DNA from: Methylosinus sporium | GTDB lineage: Bacteria; Pseudomonadota; Alphaproteobacteria; Rhizobiales; Beijerinckiaceae | Reading direction: 5' to 3' | Assembly: GCF_003113265.1 (NCBI RefSeq) | Contig: NZ_PUIV01000004.1 | Coordinates: forward strand, 124,001 to 188,000 | Length of the DNA: 64,000 nucleotides | Shown: positions 44,807 through 54,408 of the stretch, piece by piece | Position numbering within the stretch: position 1 is the first letter of the stretch | Layout of the letters: each line of letters begins with the position of its first letter | Notes under the pieces: model-generated | What the model was told of the DNA's origin: nothing | What the model saw: the letters and a program-made list of their open reading frames with translations, nothing else | Databases searched by the model: none | Made by a program: the position numbers and the translations under genes

Positions 44807-45990
44807 CGCGCAGCTCCTGCGCTCTCGAGCTTCACACAAGCGGCGTCGAGCCGCCGCGCGGCCTCGGCGAGCTCGCTCTCGCCGATGATGAGCGGCGGCA
44901 GCAGGCGCACGACATTGTCGCTCGCCGGAATGATGAGCAGCTTGGCCTCGCGCGCCGCGGCGGCGAACTCGACATTGGGAACGCGCGTCTTGAGGCCGAA
45001 CATCAGCCCCTCGCCGCGCACGCTCTCGATGATGGCGGAATGGCGATCCTCGAGCTCGGCGAGCTTTTGACGAAAGAGCACGCCGAGGCCGGCGACGCGC
45101 TCGATGAAACCCGGCTCCAGCACGACGTCCAGCACGGCGTTGCCGACCGCGGTGGCGAGCGGATTGCCGCCATAGGTGGAGCCATGCGCGCCGACGGTCA
45201 TGCCCTTGCCGGCCTCGGCCGTGGCGAGACAGGCGCCGAGTGGAAAGCCCCCGCCTATGCCCTTGGCCAGAGCGGCGATATCCGGCGTCACGCCGGAATG
45301 CTCGACCGCGAGGAAACGGCCGGTGCGGCCGATCCCCGTCTGCACCTCGTCGACGATGAGCAACAGGCCGAGCTCGTCGCAGAGCTCGCGCAGGCCGGCC
45401 AGGAAGCGCGGCGGAGCCGCGCGCACGCCGCCCTCGCCCTGGATCGGCTCCAGCAGCACGCCGGCCGTCTGCGGGCCGACGAGCGCGCGCACGGCTTCGA
45501 GATCGCCATAGGGGGCCTGATCGAAGCCGTCGGTCGGCGGGCCGAAGCCGTCGAGATATTTGGGATTGCCGCCGGCGGCGATGGTCGCCAGCGTGCGGCC
45601 GTGGAAGGCGCCCTCGAAAGTGATGAGGCGGTAACGCTCCGGCCGGCCTTCCACAGCATGGAATTTCCGCGCCGTCTTGATCGCGCATTCGACCGCCTCC
45701 GCGCCCGAATTGGTGAAGAAGACGAGATCCGCGAAAGTCGCCTGGACGAGGCGGCGGGCGAGGCGCTCGGCCTCCGGAATCTGAAAGAGATTGGAGACGT
45801 GCCAGGGCTTCGCCGCAGCGGCGGAAAGCGTTCCGACGAGATGCGGATGGCCATGGCCGAGCGAATTGACCGCGACGCCGGCGCCGAAGTCGAGATAGCG
45901 CTCGCCGTCGCTGGCCGTGAGCCAGGCGCCCTCGCCCCGCTCGAAAGCGAGATCGGCCCGCGCATAAGTCGGAAACAGCGCCGAAACCAC
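44803..45990 (-). CDS. argD: Acetylornithine/succinyldiaminopimelate aminotransferase
   Basis: PLP aminotransferase of arginine (and possibly lysine) biosynthesis, 395 residues. Motifs: [44 protein letters not shown], and the PLP Lys in [18 protein letters not shown] choose GTG 45990, where the protein starts [19 protein letters not shown] as in related enzymes and GAGGGGAG lies seven bases upstream. An in-frame ATG at 46119 would add 43 residues that include a 15-base tandem repeat and look non-native. Confidence 0.95.
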
Positions 45991-46603
45991 CTGGCGTCTC
46001 CCCTCGGAGAGACCCCGCTCGCAGGCGCCGCGGACAGCGCCGGACCCATGCAGCGAGGGTCTATGCAGCGAGGGTCTGAAAATCAAAGTGCCGCCCTTCG
46101 GGGGCGGCAGCTTTCTCATGGAAACATTCTAGGTCCTCCCCTTGCGCCGGTCAAATCCGTTTCGCCGTGGCGGACGGCGCCGAGACTGCGGCGAAAGGAC
46201 GGCGCTGGAAGGGCGGCGATCGTCGAGCGCCGGGGCCGCCCCGCAAAAGACCCGCGACGAGGATTGCGACGAGGCTCGCGAGGCGCCTCTCGAAAAGACG
46301 TTCGCGCGTGGCGAAATGCGGCGTCATACGTGAAATTCCATGCGATGCGACGCCCATAGTGAGTCTTTCGCGCAACACCGGCGCGGAATGATCGGCATTA
46401 GCTTGTGGGGAACGCCGTTTCGCTTGCCAGGGACTCTTGCGCGTGATTCAACTGGTAGAGTAGCGTTCGCGTCATCGCCCACGATATCTCGTGTGGCGCC
46501 TTCAATCGAGTGTGTGGTGCGTCTTGTCGACTCCGGCTTCGCCGGTTGCGCGAACGTTCGCCGATTCTCTCGGCTGAAGCCGGCTTAATCGAGGAGGACC
46601 TTT
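45991..46603. other. Intergenic region argD-gcrA
   Basis: 613 bases with no credible gene. It holds a 15-base tandem repeat (46048-46062 and 46063-46077, unit ATGCAGCGAGGGTCT) and an 8-bp hairpin TGCCGCCC/GGGCGGCA (46089-46109), both in the argD leader. A set of five GANTC sites toward gcrA is listed separately. The gcrA ribosome site GAGGAGG is at 46591-46597. Confidence 0.55.
46361..46567. promoter_or_regulatory. GANTC (CcrM) site cluster upstream of gcrA
   Basis: Five GANTC sites at 46361, 46432, 46445, 46529 and 46563 within 207 bases before gcrA. GcrA in Caulobacter activates promoters with CcrM-methylated GANTC sites, and the methylation state changes with the cell cycle. Dense sites at gcrA itself suggest methylation-dependent autocontrol. 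Random expectation would be about one. Confidence 0.5.
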
Positions 46604-47140
46604 ATGTCCTGGACCGACGAGCGCGTCGAGATGCTGCGCAAGCTCTGGAACGACGGCCTCAGCGCCAGTCAGGTGGCGGCCGAGATCGGCGCTGGCATCA
46701 CGCGCAACGCCGTCATTGGTAAAATCCATCGTCTCGGCCTCGCCCAGCGCGCCAAGACGCCCCTGGCGGCGCGTCCGCGCGTCGCAAAACCACAACGTCC
46801 GCAGGCGCCTCCGGCGCGCGTGCATCACGGCCATGCGCCGGCCGTCATCGGCAATGTGGCGCTCGCCCTCGCGCCGCGCGCATTGGTGATGCCGGACGCC
46901 CGGCCGCAAGAGGAAGTCGTCATTCCAATGTCCGAACGCGTCACGCTGATGGAGCTCCGAGAGTCGATGTGCCGTTGGCCGATCGGCGATCCGACCTCCC
47001 CGGAGTTTCGCTTCTGCGGCGCGAAATCGCCGGGCGGCGGCGGCCCCTATTGCGGCTATCATTCGCAGATCGCCTATCAGCCCGTGCAGGATCGCCGCCG
47101 CGCGCGCGATCAGCTGCGCTCCGCCGCGCGTCTCGCCTGA
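46604..47140 (+). CDS. gcrA: Cell-cycle regulator GcrA
   Basis: Alphaproteobacterial transcription regulator that partners sigma-70 at methylated GANTC promoters. The 178-residue protein starts MSWTDERVEMLRKLWNDGLS with the helix-turn-helix QVAAEIGAGITRNAVIGKIHRLGL, has a Pro/Ala-rich linker (about 50-110) and ends with the conserved sigma-binding block CRWPIGDP, FRFCGAKSPGGGGPYCGYHSQIAYQP. GAGGAGG precedes the ATG. Complete and canonical. Confidence 0.97.
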   Translation: MSWTDERVEMLRKLWNDGLSASQVAAEIGAGITRNAVIGKIHRLGLAQRAKTPLAARPRVAKPQRPQAPPARVHHGHAPAVIGNVALALAPRALVMPDARPQEEVVIPMSERVTLMELRESMCRWPIGDPTSPEFRFCGAKSPGGGGPYCGYHSQIAYQPVQDRRRARDQLRSAARLA

Positions 47141-47155
47141 GACGCGTTCGCAATA

Positions 47156-47662
47156 TCAATCCGCGTTCCAGAAATAGTGCCAGACGCCATCCGCGCCGAC
47201 GCCGATCCGCATCACCTTGGGACGGCCGTCGGCATTGGACGCCGCAAGATCGGCAAAGCGCACGCAGGCCCATAGCGCGCGCGCTTCCTCCTCGCTCGCC
47301 GGCGGCGCCGGACGCCGCGCGAAAGCGGGCCATTCATAGCTCTCGAACGGCCCGCGCGTGATGCGCAGAAAAGGCTGCGACAAGACGGCGCGCGCGATGG
47401 AGAGCATCTCGCGGCCCGCGCGGTCGAAAGAGAGCGACTTCAAGGTCTCGATCGGATCGGCGCCCGCCGGCCGCCGCGCGCCGCGCTCGAACAAGGGGCG
47501 CAGCTCGTTCCAGTCGATGGGAATGCGCAGCGCCTCTATGTCGCCGGTCGCGCAGGCGGCGAGGATCTTCTCGCGCAACGCCCGCGCCGGCGCGGGCAGA
47601 GCGGCGAGATCGCGCATCGGCTCGGAGAGGGTTTCGACCGCGGCTCTGCTCGGCTTTTTCAC
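47156..47662 (-). CDS. Hypothetical exported-domain-like protein
   Basis: A protein of about 168 residues with PAPARALREKILAACATGDIEALRIPIDWNELRPLF and a C-terminal VMRIGVGADGVWHYFWNAD. The latter block is a recurrent ending of alphaproteobacterial proteins of unknown function. The start is uncertain: GTG 47662 gives a basic N-terminus, ATG 47617 begins directly at MRDLAALPAPARALRE. No clear signal peptide with either. It lies 22 bases after another small gene in the same direction. Confidence 0.65.
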   Translation of the reverse strand: MKKPSRAAVETLSEPMRDLAALPAPARALREKILAACATGDIEALRIPIDWNELRPLFERGARRPAGADPIETLKSLSFDRAGREMLSIARAVLSQPFLRITRGPFESYEWPAFARRPAPPASEEEARALWACVRFADLAASNADGRPKVMRIGVGADGVWHYFWNAD

Positions 47663-47684
47663 GCGCGCGCTCTGCGGGGCGCGC

Positions 47685-47942
47685 TCAATGGCGCAGGCCG
47701 CTCGAGAATTCGCCGTCGCGCAGGCGGCGCGGCAGGCGCTCCACGAATACCGCGACCTCCTCCTCGCCATAGGTGGCGACCAGCTCGTGCAGCGCCGCGG
47801 AGAGCGCCACATAAGCGAAGGAATCGCCTTCTATCCCGGCGAGCGCGGCTTCCGCGAAAGCCTCGGCGAGATAGGCGAGCGCCACGCGCCGTTGCTCGGA
47901 GCCGGCGACGTCGTCCAATGTGGAGGAAGGAAAGCCCGTCAT
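47685..47942 (-). CDS. Small conserved-looking hypothetical protein
   Basis: Eighty-five acidic, helical residues (EQRRVALAYLAEAFAEAAL, SFAYVALSAALHELVATYGEEEVAVFVERLPRRLRDGEF). No domain is recognised. The pattern of residues looks like a short three-helix regulator or antitoxin-like protein, which I cannot confirm. ATG 47942 has GAGTGG nearby; a TTG at 47960 would add six residues. Possibly cotranscribed with the next gene. Confidence 0.65.
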   Translation of the reverse strand: MTGFPSSTLDDVAGSEQRRVALAYLAEAFAEAALAGIEGDSFAYVALSAALHELVATYGEEEVAVFVERLPRRLRDGEFSSGLRH

Positions 47943-48023
47943 GTGAACCACTCTAATCAACGGCGGCCGAACGCGCGAGACGTGTCCTTGCCGGAGGGTT
48001 AACGCCCTTGCGCGTATCCGACG

Positions 48024-48644
48024 TCAGGAATTACCGTAGCGATAGGCGATGTCATGGGCGATGCGGCCGCCCTCGTCGAGATAGCGCGAGATCGCCGAGC
48101 GCGCATTGGGCGTGCAGGAGCGATAGGTCGTCTCATAGCCGCGAAAGCCGCGATTGAAGGCGCCCGTCAGCTTCGACCGCCGCTGCCCGGTCTTGGCCTC
48201 CGCCTCCAGCAGCGCGCTCATTTTGACGCGCCAATCCTCGCCGTCTTCCGGGCCGCAGAGATCGCGCAGATAGGAGAGCGCCCCCAAAATCTCGGAAAGT
48301 CGCAGCAATTGCGGCTCGTAGGGCGGCGGCGGCCCTTCGGCGGCGGACGGCGGCGCGGCGGGCTGCGCCGGAAGCTGCTTGCCCGTCTGGGGCGTTTTCG
48401 CCGCGCTCTTTTTTTTCGGCTTGGACTGCGGCGGCGCTTGCTCGATCACGCGCGGGGCCGAATGCTGCTGGCCCCAGCCGAACAGACTTTGAAGGAAATC
48501 CTGGGCTCGGGCCGGCGGAGCGAAAACGCAACAGAGCGCGAGCGGAACGGCGAGCCTGAAGGCTCGCGGTCCGAGCCGCGACGTGGACCACGAGCGTTCA
48601 GGCTCGCTCGCCCGGACATATCCGTCATCTGACCAGCGTCTCAT
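48024..48644 (-). CDS. TIGR02301 family exported protein
   Basis: A 206-residue protein with an N-terminal signal (hydrophobic LAVPLALCCVFAPPARAQ, about 32-48) preceded by a long basic stretch. A Lys/Pro-rich linker leads to the domain LLRLSEILGALSYLRDLCGPEDGEDWRVKMSALLEAE, with RGFRGYETTYRSCTPNARSAISRYLDEGGRIAHDI at the end. This matches the TIGR02301 family, restricted to alphaproteobacteria and without known function. The Cys pair near residues 129 and 177 may form a disulfide. Confidence 0.85.
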   Translation of the reverse strand: MRRWSDDGYVRASEPERSWSTSRLGPRAFRLAVPLALCCVFAPPARAQDFLQSLFGWGQQHSAPRVIEQAPPQSKPKKKSAAKTPQTGKQLPAQPAAPPSAAEGPPPPYEPQLLRLSEILGALSYLRDLCGPEDGEDWRVKMSALLEAEAKTGQRRSKLTGAFNRGFRGYETTYRSCTPNARSAISRYLDEGGRIAHDIAYRYGNS

Positions 48645-48666
48645 CGCTTCGCCGCTTTCTTAGACG

Positions 48667-49275
48667 TCAAGGATAGAGCCGCGACTTGGCCCAGCCGGCC
48701 CCGCCACGCAAAAATTGCACGCGCTCATGCAGGCGGAAAGGCCGATCCGCCCAGAATTCGAGCGCGACCGGAACGATCCGATAGCCGCGCCAATGCGGCG
48801 GCCGCGGCACCTCGCCGAGCCCGAAGCGCGCGGCCTGGAAAGCGACCGCCTTCTCGAGCGCGAAACGGCTCTCCAGCGGCTGCGACTGGCGGCTGGCCCA
48901 GGCGCCGATGCGGCTGTCGCGCGGGCGGCTGGCGAAATAGGCGTCGGCCTCGGCCTCGGACACGAGCTCGACCGGACCGCGCAGCCGCACCTGGCGGCGC
49001 AGCGATTTCCAGTGGAAAAGCGCCGCCGCCTTCATCGTGGCGGCGAGCTCGCGGCCCTTGGCGCTCTCGGCGTTGGTATAGAAAGTGAAGCCGGATTCGC
49101 CCCAATCCTTCATCAGAACCATTCGGGAATCCGGCAGGCCGGTCTCGTCCACAGTGGAGAGCGCCATCGCTTCGGGAACGTCGGGCTCGCTCGCCTTCGC
49201 CGCTTCGAACCATTCGCCGAACAATGCGTAGGGCTCGGAGGCCTCGCAGAAGTCACTCTGTGTTAACTCCTTCAC
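48667..49275 (-). CDS. pdxH: Pyridoxamine 5'-phosphate oxidase
   Basis: FMN-dependent oxidase completing pyridoxal phosphate synthesis and salvage, 202 residues. Motifs: [38 protein letters not shown] (FMN phosphate site), [29 protein letters not shown], and the C-terminal [20 protein letters not shown] 49275 is selected since GAGGA precedes it at correct spacing and the protein then begins at the family position. Divergent from the lipoprotein gene. Confidence 0.95.
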   Translation of the reverse strand: MKELTQSDFCEASEPYALFGEWFEAAKASEPDVPEAMALSTVDETGLPDSRMVLMKDWGESGFTFYTNAESAKGRELAATMKAAALFHWKSLRRQVRLRGPVELVSEAEADAYFASRPRDSRIGAWASRQSQPLESRFALEKAVAFQAARFGLGEVPRPPHWRGYRIVPVALEFWADRPFRLHERVQFLRGGAGWAKSRLYP

Positions 49276-49335
49276 GGGAAAATCCTCAGCTGCCGCCCGA
49301 GCGAAGGCGGTTGGTCCTGGTGGTAAGGCAGCGCA

Positions 49336-49845
49336 TTGCACGACCTGCGAGACACACATAACGCCGCCGCGGCCGCTTCTCAAATCGGCCTCGCCGAAGC
49401 GCGCTCGGCCGCTGTTCGCCTGCTCGCGATCGCCCTCGCGGCGGCGACGCTCGGCGGCTGCTCCTTCGCCATCCCCGGCGGCGAGCCGGCCCCGGCCTGG
49501 AAGAATGTCGGCGACGATGTGACCGGCTCCATTCCGCACAAGACGACGCCCACGCTCTCCTATGCGCTGGACCAGGAGGACTGGCGGCGCGCCAGCGCGG
49601 CGCTCGGCGTCGCGCTCGATCCTCAAGGCGCCGGCGCGACCGTCAATTGGGACAATCCCCAAAGCCATGCGCGCGGCTCCTTCACGCCGGTCGGCCAGCC
49701 CTATCCGTCCGACGGCAAGGTCTGCCGCGCCTTTCTGGCGGAAGTCGGGACCAAGGACAAAAACGAGCAGCTCCAGGGCACCGCCTGCCGCGACAAATCC
49801 GTCGATTGGGCGCTGATCGACGTGAGGCCCTGGCGCAAAGCTTAG
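49336..49845 (+). CDS. RT0821/Lpp0805-type surface lipoprotein
   Basis: A 169-residue predicted lipoprotein: the lipobox LGGCSF (Cys about 42) follows a hydrophobic stretch [13 protein letters not shown]. The mature domain ([55 protein letters not shown]) matches the RT0821/Lpp0805 surface-protein type. No ATG is available; TTG 49336 is the assumed start with AAGGCAG upstream. Adjacent to pdxH and a DnaJ-like gene, an order common in Rhizobiales. Confidence 0.8.
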   Translation: MHDLRDTHNAAAAASQIGLAEARSAAVRLLAIALAAATLGGCSFAIPGGEPAPAWKNVGDDVTGSIPHKTTPTLSYALDQEDWRRASAALGVALDPQGAGATVNWDNPQSHARGSFTPVGQPYPSDGKVCRAFLAEVGTKDKNEQLQGTACRDKSVDWALIDVRPWRKA

Positions 49846-49958
49846 AATCCGACCTGCGGCGCATCCTTGCGCGCGGCAGCCTCTTCTCCCAAATAGACAT
49901 GTCGGACATGAGCGTCCGCGCCGCACGAGGCGGACGCCACGATGGGCTTTTGAAGAAA

Positions 49959-50927
49959 ATGCGCGATCCATATGACGTCCTGGGCGTCGCCAAGACGGCG
50001 AGCGCCCCCGAGATCAAAAAGGCGTTTCGCAGTCTCGCGAAAAAATACCACCCGGACCAGAACAAGAACGACCCCAAGGCCAAGGAGAAATTCGCCGAGG
50101 CCAATTCCGCCTATGAGATTCTCGGCGACGAGAAGAAAAAGGCGCAATTCGACCGCGGCGAGATCGATGCCGAAGGCAAGCCGCGCTTCACCGGCTTCGA
50201 GGGTTTCGGTGCGGGACCGGGCGGCGGCTATCGCGGACAGCGCGGCCCCGGCGGGCCGGGCGGGGCCGAGCATTTCGAATTTCATTTCGGCGGCGACGCT
50301 CCGGGCGGCGGCCGCGCCGGCTTCGACCCCTCGGATATCTTCGCCGATCTCTTCGGCGCCGGCGGCGGCGCCCGCCGCGGCGCCCGCGCGCCGCGACGCG
50401 GCGAGGATGTCGCGCTGCAAGTGACGATCTCGCTGGCGGAGGCGGTGAAAGGGGGCAGCACGCGCGTCTTTCTGCCCACCGGCCGCACGCTCGACGTGAA
50501 TATTCCGGTCGGCATAGAGGACGGCAAGCAGATCCGCCTACGCGGCCAGGGCCACGCCGCCCCGCCCGGCGGCGAGCCGGGCGACGCCATCGTCACCGTG
50601 AAGGTCGCGCCGGACCCACTGTTCACGATTGCCGGCCGCGATCTGAAGCTCGACCTGCCGATCGCCTTCTATGAAGCGGTTCTCGGCGCCAAAGTCGCGG
50701 CGCCGACGCTCTCCGGCCAGGTGGAACTCACCGTTCCGGCGGGCTCCAATGGCGGCCGCGTTCTGCGCCTGCGCGGCAAGGGCCTGCCCGCCGCAGACGG
50801 CAAGCCGGCCGGCGACCTCTATGTGACGCTGCGGGTCGTGCTGCCCGAAGGCGCCGATGCAGAGCTCGAAGCCTTCGCGCAGAAATGGCGCACGGCCAAG
50901 CCTTACGATCCGCGCAAGGGCATGTGA
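49959..50927 (+). CDS. DnaJ-class (CbpA-like) co-chaperone
   Basis: A 322-residue type-B J protein. The N-terminal J-domain starts [21 protein letters not shown] and contains the HPD motif in [10 protein letters not shown] Gly/Phe-rich linker follows (about 75-145), and then the DnaJ C-terminal beta domains ([31 protein letters not shown]). There is no Cys-rich zinc finger, so it is not DnaJ proper. It would stimulate DnaK. ATG 49959 gives the canonical J-domain start; an in-frame ATG at 49899 is possible. Confidence 0.92.
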   Translation: MRDPYDVLGVAKTASAPEIKKAFRSLAKKYHPDQNKNDPKAKEKFAEANSAYEILGDEKKKAQFDRGEIDAEGKPRFTGFEGFGAGPGGGYRGQRGPGGPGGAEHFEFHFGGDAPGGGRAGFDPSDIFADLFGAGGGARRGARAPRRGEDVALQVTISLAEAVKGGSTRVFLPTGRTLDVNIPVGIEDGKQIRLRGQGHAAPPGGEPGDAIVTVKVAPDPLFTIAGRDLKLDLPIAFYEAVLGAKVAAPTLSGQVELTVPAGSNGGRVLRLRGKGLPAADGKPAGDLYVTLRVVLPEGADAELEAFAQKWRTAKPYDPRKGM

Positions 50928-50948
50928 GAGAGGGAAAACCGGGGGCCG

Positions 50949-53072
50949 CTACGCCCCCGCTTTCCCCGCGCAGGCGAGCGCGAAGGCCCATTCCAGCGCC
51001 ACTTCCTCCAGCCGCTCGAAACGGCCCGAGGCGCCGGCGTGGCCGGCTTCCATATTGGTGCGCAGCAGAACGGGACCGCCGCCGGCCATGCGCTCGCGCA
51101 GGCGCGCGACCCATTTCAGCGGCTCCCAATAGGTCACGCGCGGATCGGTGAGGCCGGCGAGGGCGAGAATCGCCGGATAGGTCTTCGCGCCCACATTGTC
51201 ATAGGGCGAATAGGAGGCGAGCCGATCATAGGCCGTGACGTCGGCGATCGGATTGCCCCATTCCTCCCATTCGGGCGGCGTCAGCGGCAGGTCGTCGCGC
51301 AGCATGGTGCTCAGCACATCGACGAAAGGAACGCCGGCGATGATTCCCGAAAACAGCTCCGGCGCCTGATTGGCGATGGCGCCCATCAACATGCCGCCGG
51401 CGCTCGCGCCTTGCGCGACGATTCCGCCTCGGCTCGCATAACCCGTCGCGACGAGATGGCGCGCCACAGTGATGAAATCGGAGAATGTGTTGGGCTTATG
51501 CTCGAGCTTGCCGTTCTCGTACCAGCTCCAGCCCTTGTCCGTGCCGCCGCGCGTATGAGCGAGCGCATAGACGAAGCCGCGATCGACCAGCGACAGCGCA
51601 TGAGGATCGAAGCTCGCCGACAGCGGATGCCCATAGGCGCCATAGCCGTATAGAAGGGTCGGCGCGCCGGCGCCGGGCGTGAAATCGGCGCGATGCAGCA
51701 GAGTGACCGGAACCTCCGCGCCGTCGGCGGCGCGCGCGAAGAAGCGGCGCGTCACATAATTTTTCGGATCATGTCCCGAAGGGATTTCCTCGCGCTTCAG
51801 CAGAGTGCGGGCGCGCGTGCGCATGTCGTAATCATAGGTCTCCTCCGGAGTCGTCATGGAGGAATAGGTGAAGCGCAGCGTGTCCGTGTCGAATTCGAGG
51901 CCGGGCAGAAGATAGAGCGCGTAAGCCTCCTCATCGAAGGCGATGGCGTGCTCCTCGCCGCCCTCCAGCGCGCGAATGAGAATGCGCGGCAGGCCATTGG
52001 CGCGCTCCACCCAGACGAGATGACGCGCATAGACAGTGCCGACGACGATGAGCCGTCCCGCCACATGCGGAACCACCTCGCGCCAATCGGCGCGCGTCGT
52101 GGTGGTCAGCGGCGCGCGAAAAATCGCGAAATCCTCGGCGCCGTCGGCGTTGGAGCGAATGTAGAGATCATCGCCATGCGACTCGACGTCATAGCGCAAT
52201 TTGGGCTCGCGCTTGGCGACGAGGCGGGGCTTTGCGTTTTTGTCGCGCAGATCGACGAGATGGCATTCGCTGGCGTCATGGCCGCGAATGGAGACGATGG
52301 CGAAGCGCCCGCAGCGGCTGCGATCGAGCGAGACGAACCAGGCGGGATCGAGCTCCTCGACGATCAGCGTGTCCGCGCTCGGATCGGCGCCGATATCGTG
52401 GCGGAAGACTTGCGCGGTGCGGTGATTGTCGTCGACGCGCACATAATAGAAGCTGTTGGAATCGGCGCTCCAGACGAGCGAGCCGTCCGTATGCGGGACG
52501 ACATCGGCGCGGTCCTTTCCGTCGGAGAGCGCGCGCGTGCGGATCGAATAATATTCCGAGCCCTTGTCGTCGACGCTCCAGGCGAGCTGCGCATGGTCGG
52601 GCGAATGATCGATCTCGCCGATATCGAAGAAATGCTCCTCGCCCGCCTCCTCATCGCCGTCGAAGAGGATCGTCTCCGCGCCGCCGTCGCGCTTCGTGCG
52701 GCAATAGAGCGCATGCTCACCGCCCTCGCGATAGCGCTCGAAATAGGCGAAAGGCCCGTCCGGCCACGGCGGCTCGCTATCGTCCTCCTTGATGCGGCCG
52801 CGCAGCTCCGCCTGCAGCGTCTCGCGGAGCTTGCCCAGCGGGGCGAGGGCTTGCCCGCAATAGGCGTTCTCGGCCCGCACCAGCGCGGCTATATCCTCCG
52901 GCAGCGTCGCGGGGTCGCTCAGCACGTCCCGCCAATTCTCCGCCGCGAGCCAGGCGTAAGGGTCGTCGAGGACACGGCCATGGGTCACGCGCCGGCTCTC
53001 CCGCTTCTCGGCGGTCGGCGGCGTCGCGCCGGAAAGGGCGAAGGCGGTGGGATTGTCGGCGGATGCCGCCAT
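50949..53072 (-). CDS. ptrB: Oligopeptidase B / prolyl oligopeptidase family serine peptidase
   Basis: A 707-residue S9 peptidase. The N-terminal beta-propeller domain includes YYVRVDDNHRTAQVFRH and the start RVTHGRVLDDPYAWL. The C-terminal alpha/beta hydrolase holds catalytic Ser557 in GASAGGM, an Asp in LAGLTDPRV and the His in TNMEAGHAGASGRF. The GGTDKGWSWYENGKLEHKPNTF block is typical of oligopeptidase B, which cuts after basic residues. AGGAG precedes ATG 53072; a longer frame to 53342 runs antisense into the fhcB leader and is rejected. Confidence 0.93.
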   Translation of the reverse strand: MAASADNPTAFALSGATPPTAEKRESRRVTHGRVLDDPYAWLAAENWRDVLSDPATLPEDIAALVRAENAYCGQALAPLGKLRETLQAELRGRIKEDDSEPPWPDGPFAYFERYREGGEHALYCRTKRDGGAETILFDGDEEAGEEHFFDIGEIDHSPDHAQLAWSVDDKGSEYYSIRTRALSDGKDRADVVPHTDGSLVWSADSNSFYYVRVDDNHRTAQVFRHDIGADPSADTLIVEELDPAWFVSLDRSRCGRFAIVSIRGHDASECHLVDLRDKNAKPRLVAKREPKLRYDVESHGDDLYIRSNADGAEDFAIFRAPLTTTTRADWREVVPHVAGRLIVVGTVYARHLVWVERANGLPRILIRALEGGEEHAIAFDEEAYALYLLPGLEFDTDTLRFTYSSMTTPEETYDYDMRTRARTLLKREEIPSGHDPKNYVTRRFFARAADGAEVPVTLLHRADFTPGAGAPTLLYGYGAYGHPLSASFDPHALSLVDRGFVYALAHTRGGTDKGWSWYENGKLEHKPNTFSDFITVARHLVATGYASRGGIVAQGASAGGMLMGAIANQAPELFSGIIAGVPFVDVLSTMLRDDLPLTPPEWEEWGNPIADVTAYDRLASYSPYDNVGAKTYPAILALAGLTDPRVTYWEPLKWVARLRERMAGGGPVLLRTNMEAGHAGASGRFERLEEVALEWAFALACAGKAGA

Positions 53073-53310
53073 TGGCTGACTCCTCGCTGGTGGCGCGCCC
53101 GAAGGCTCGCAAAGCCTCGGGAGCCGGAGAATAGAATTGGGGCGCTTCGATGTCTCGACTTCCTGCGCCGTGGCTGATAGGCATAGCGCGCGACGCAGGC
53201 CCCGGCGAGGGGCCGCGCCGCTCTTGCCTTCGCTTTCGGCCGTCGCGCCGGGAGCGGACAAAAAATGCCTGGGCGCAAACCCGGGCGTGGTGGAAACATC
53301 GGTTGGGGCA

Positions 53311-54408
53311 ATGAGCAACGCGACGCTCGACGGCAAATCCATTTCTTCCGAAGACGCCTACGAAAAAGCGGCCGAAATCCTGCAAGCCGCGAATTTCCCC
53401 CTCGTCGCCGGTCTCGGCGCCGATGTGGCGGGAGCCCAGGCCGCGATCCTGCTGGCCGAGCGGCTGAGAGGCGCTTTCGATCATCTCGCCTCGCGCGATT
53501 CGCTGGCCGACCTCGAGGTCGTCCGCTCCGCGGGGATTTTCGTGACGACGCCCAATGAGGCCCGCGTGCGCGCCGACCTCGTGCTGCTGGTCGGCCCCGG
53601 ACTGACGGGCTATTGGCCGGCGATCTTCGATCGCCTGGCGCTCGACAAGGAGACCGTCCACGGCGGCAAGACCGCGCGCCGCGTGATCTGGGTCGGCCCC
53701 AAGCGGGGCGAGGCCAAGATCGATGGCGTCGAGGTCGAGACCATTCCGGCGACCGAGGCCGAGCTTCCCGGGGTTCTGGCGGCGCTGCGCGCCCGTGTCG
53801 GCGGGCGGCCCGTGGCGCTTCCGGCGGCCGCGGCCAAAAAGCTCGACGCGGCGGCCGAGGCGCTGAAATCGGCGCGATTCGGCGTCGCCGTCTGGTCGGC
53901 GGCCGGGCTCGATTCGCTGATGGTGGAAATGCTGCAGGGCATGATCACCGAGCTCAACGCCACGACGCGCTTCACCGGCGTGCCGATCGGCGGAAGGGGG
54001 AACGCCACCGGCGTGCTGCAGACCTCCGCCTGGATGACCGGCTTTCCGCCGCGCACGGGCTTCGGCCGCGGCTATCCCGAGCACGACACTTGGCGCTTCG
54101 AGGCGAGCCGGCTCGTCGAGAGCGGCGAGGCCGACGCCGCGCTGTGGATTTCCGCCTATAGCGGCGAGGCGCCGCCGTGGGAGGATGTCGATATTCCGCT
54201 GATAACGCTGGGACCGCCGGGCTCGGCTCCCAAGCATGGCCTGTTCATCGCCGTCGGCAAGCCGGGCGAGAATTACGACGCGGTGGAATTCGCGCAGGAG
54301 ACCAGCTCCATGGTGCTGCGGCGGGCGAGCGCGCCGGCCGAGCTGCCGACGGTCGCCGAGGCGATCGCCGCCATCAGCGCCAAATTTTCGGAGGATTTGC
54401 CGTGCTGA
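53311..54408 (+). CDS. fhcB: Formyltransferase/hydrolase complex subunit B
   Basis: Subunit B of the Fhc complex that interconverts formyl-H4MPT and formate in methylotrophs, related to formylmethanofuran dehydrogenase FwdB. The 365-residue protein retains the cofactor-fold blocks (NFPLVAGLGADVAGAQAA, VPIGGRGNATGVLQTSAWMTGFPPR, DAALWISAYS) but has no cysteine except its last residue, so the iron-sulfur and Mo/W ligands of the archaeal enzyme are absent, as expected for a non-redox Fhc. First gene of the operon; its stop overlaps the GTG of fhcA copy 1. Upstream 238 bases must hold the operon promoter. Confidence 0.93.
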   Translation: MSNATLDGKSISSEDAYEKAAEILQAANFPLVAGLGADVAGAQAAILLAERLRGAFDHLASRDSLADLEVVRSAGIFVTTPNEARVRADLVLLVGPGLTGYWPAIFDRLALDKETVHGGKTARRVIWVGPKRGEAKIDGVEVETIPATEAELPGVLAALRARVGGRPVALPAAAAKKLDAAAEALKSARFGVAVWSAAGLDSLMVEMLQGMITELNATTRFTGVPIGGRGNATGVLQTSAWMTGFPPRTGFGRGYPEHDTWRFEASRLVESGEADAALWISAYSGEAPPWEDVDIPLITLGPPGSAPKHGLFIAVGKPGENYDAVEFAQETSSMVLRRASAPAELPTVAEAIAAISAKFSEDLPC

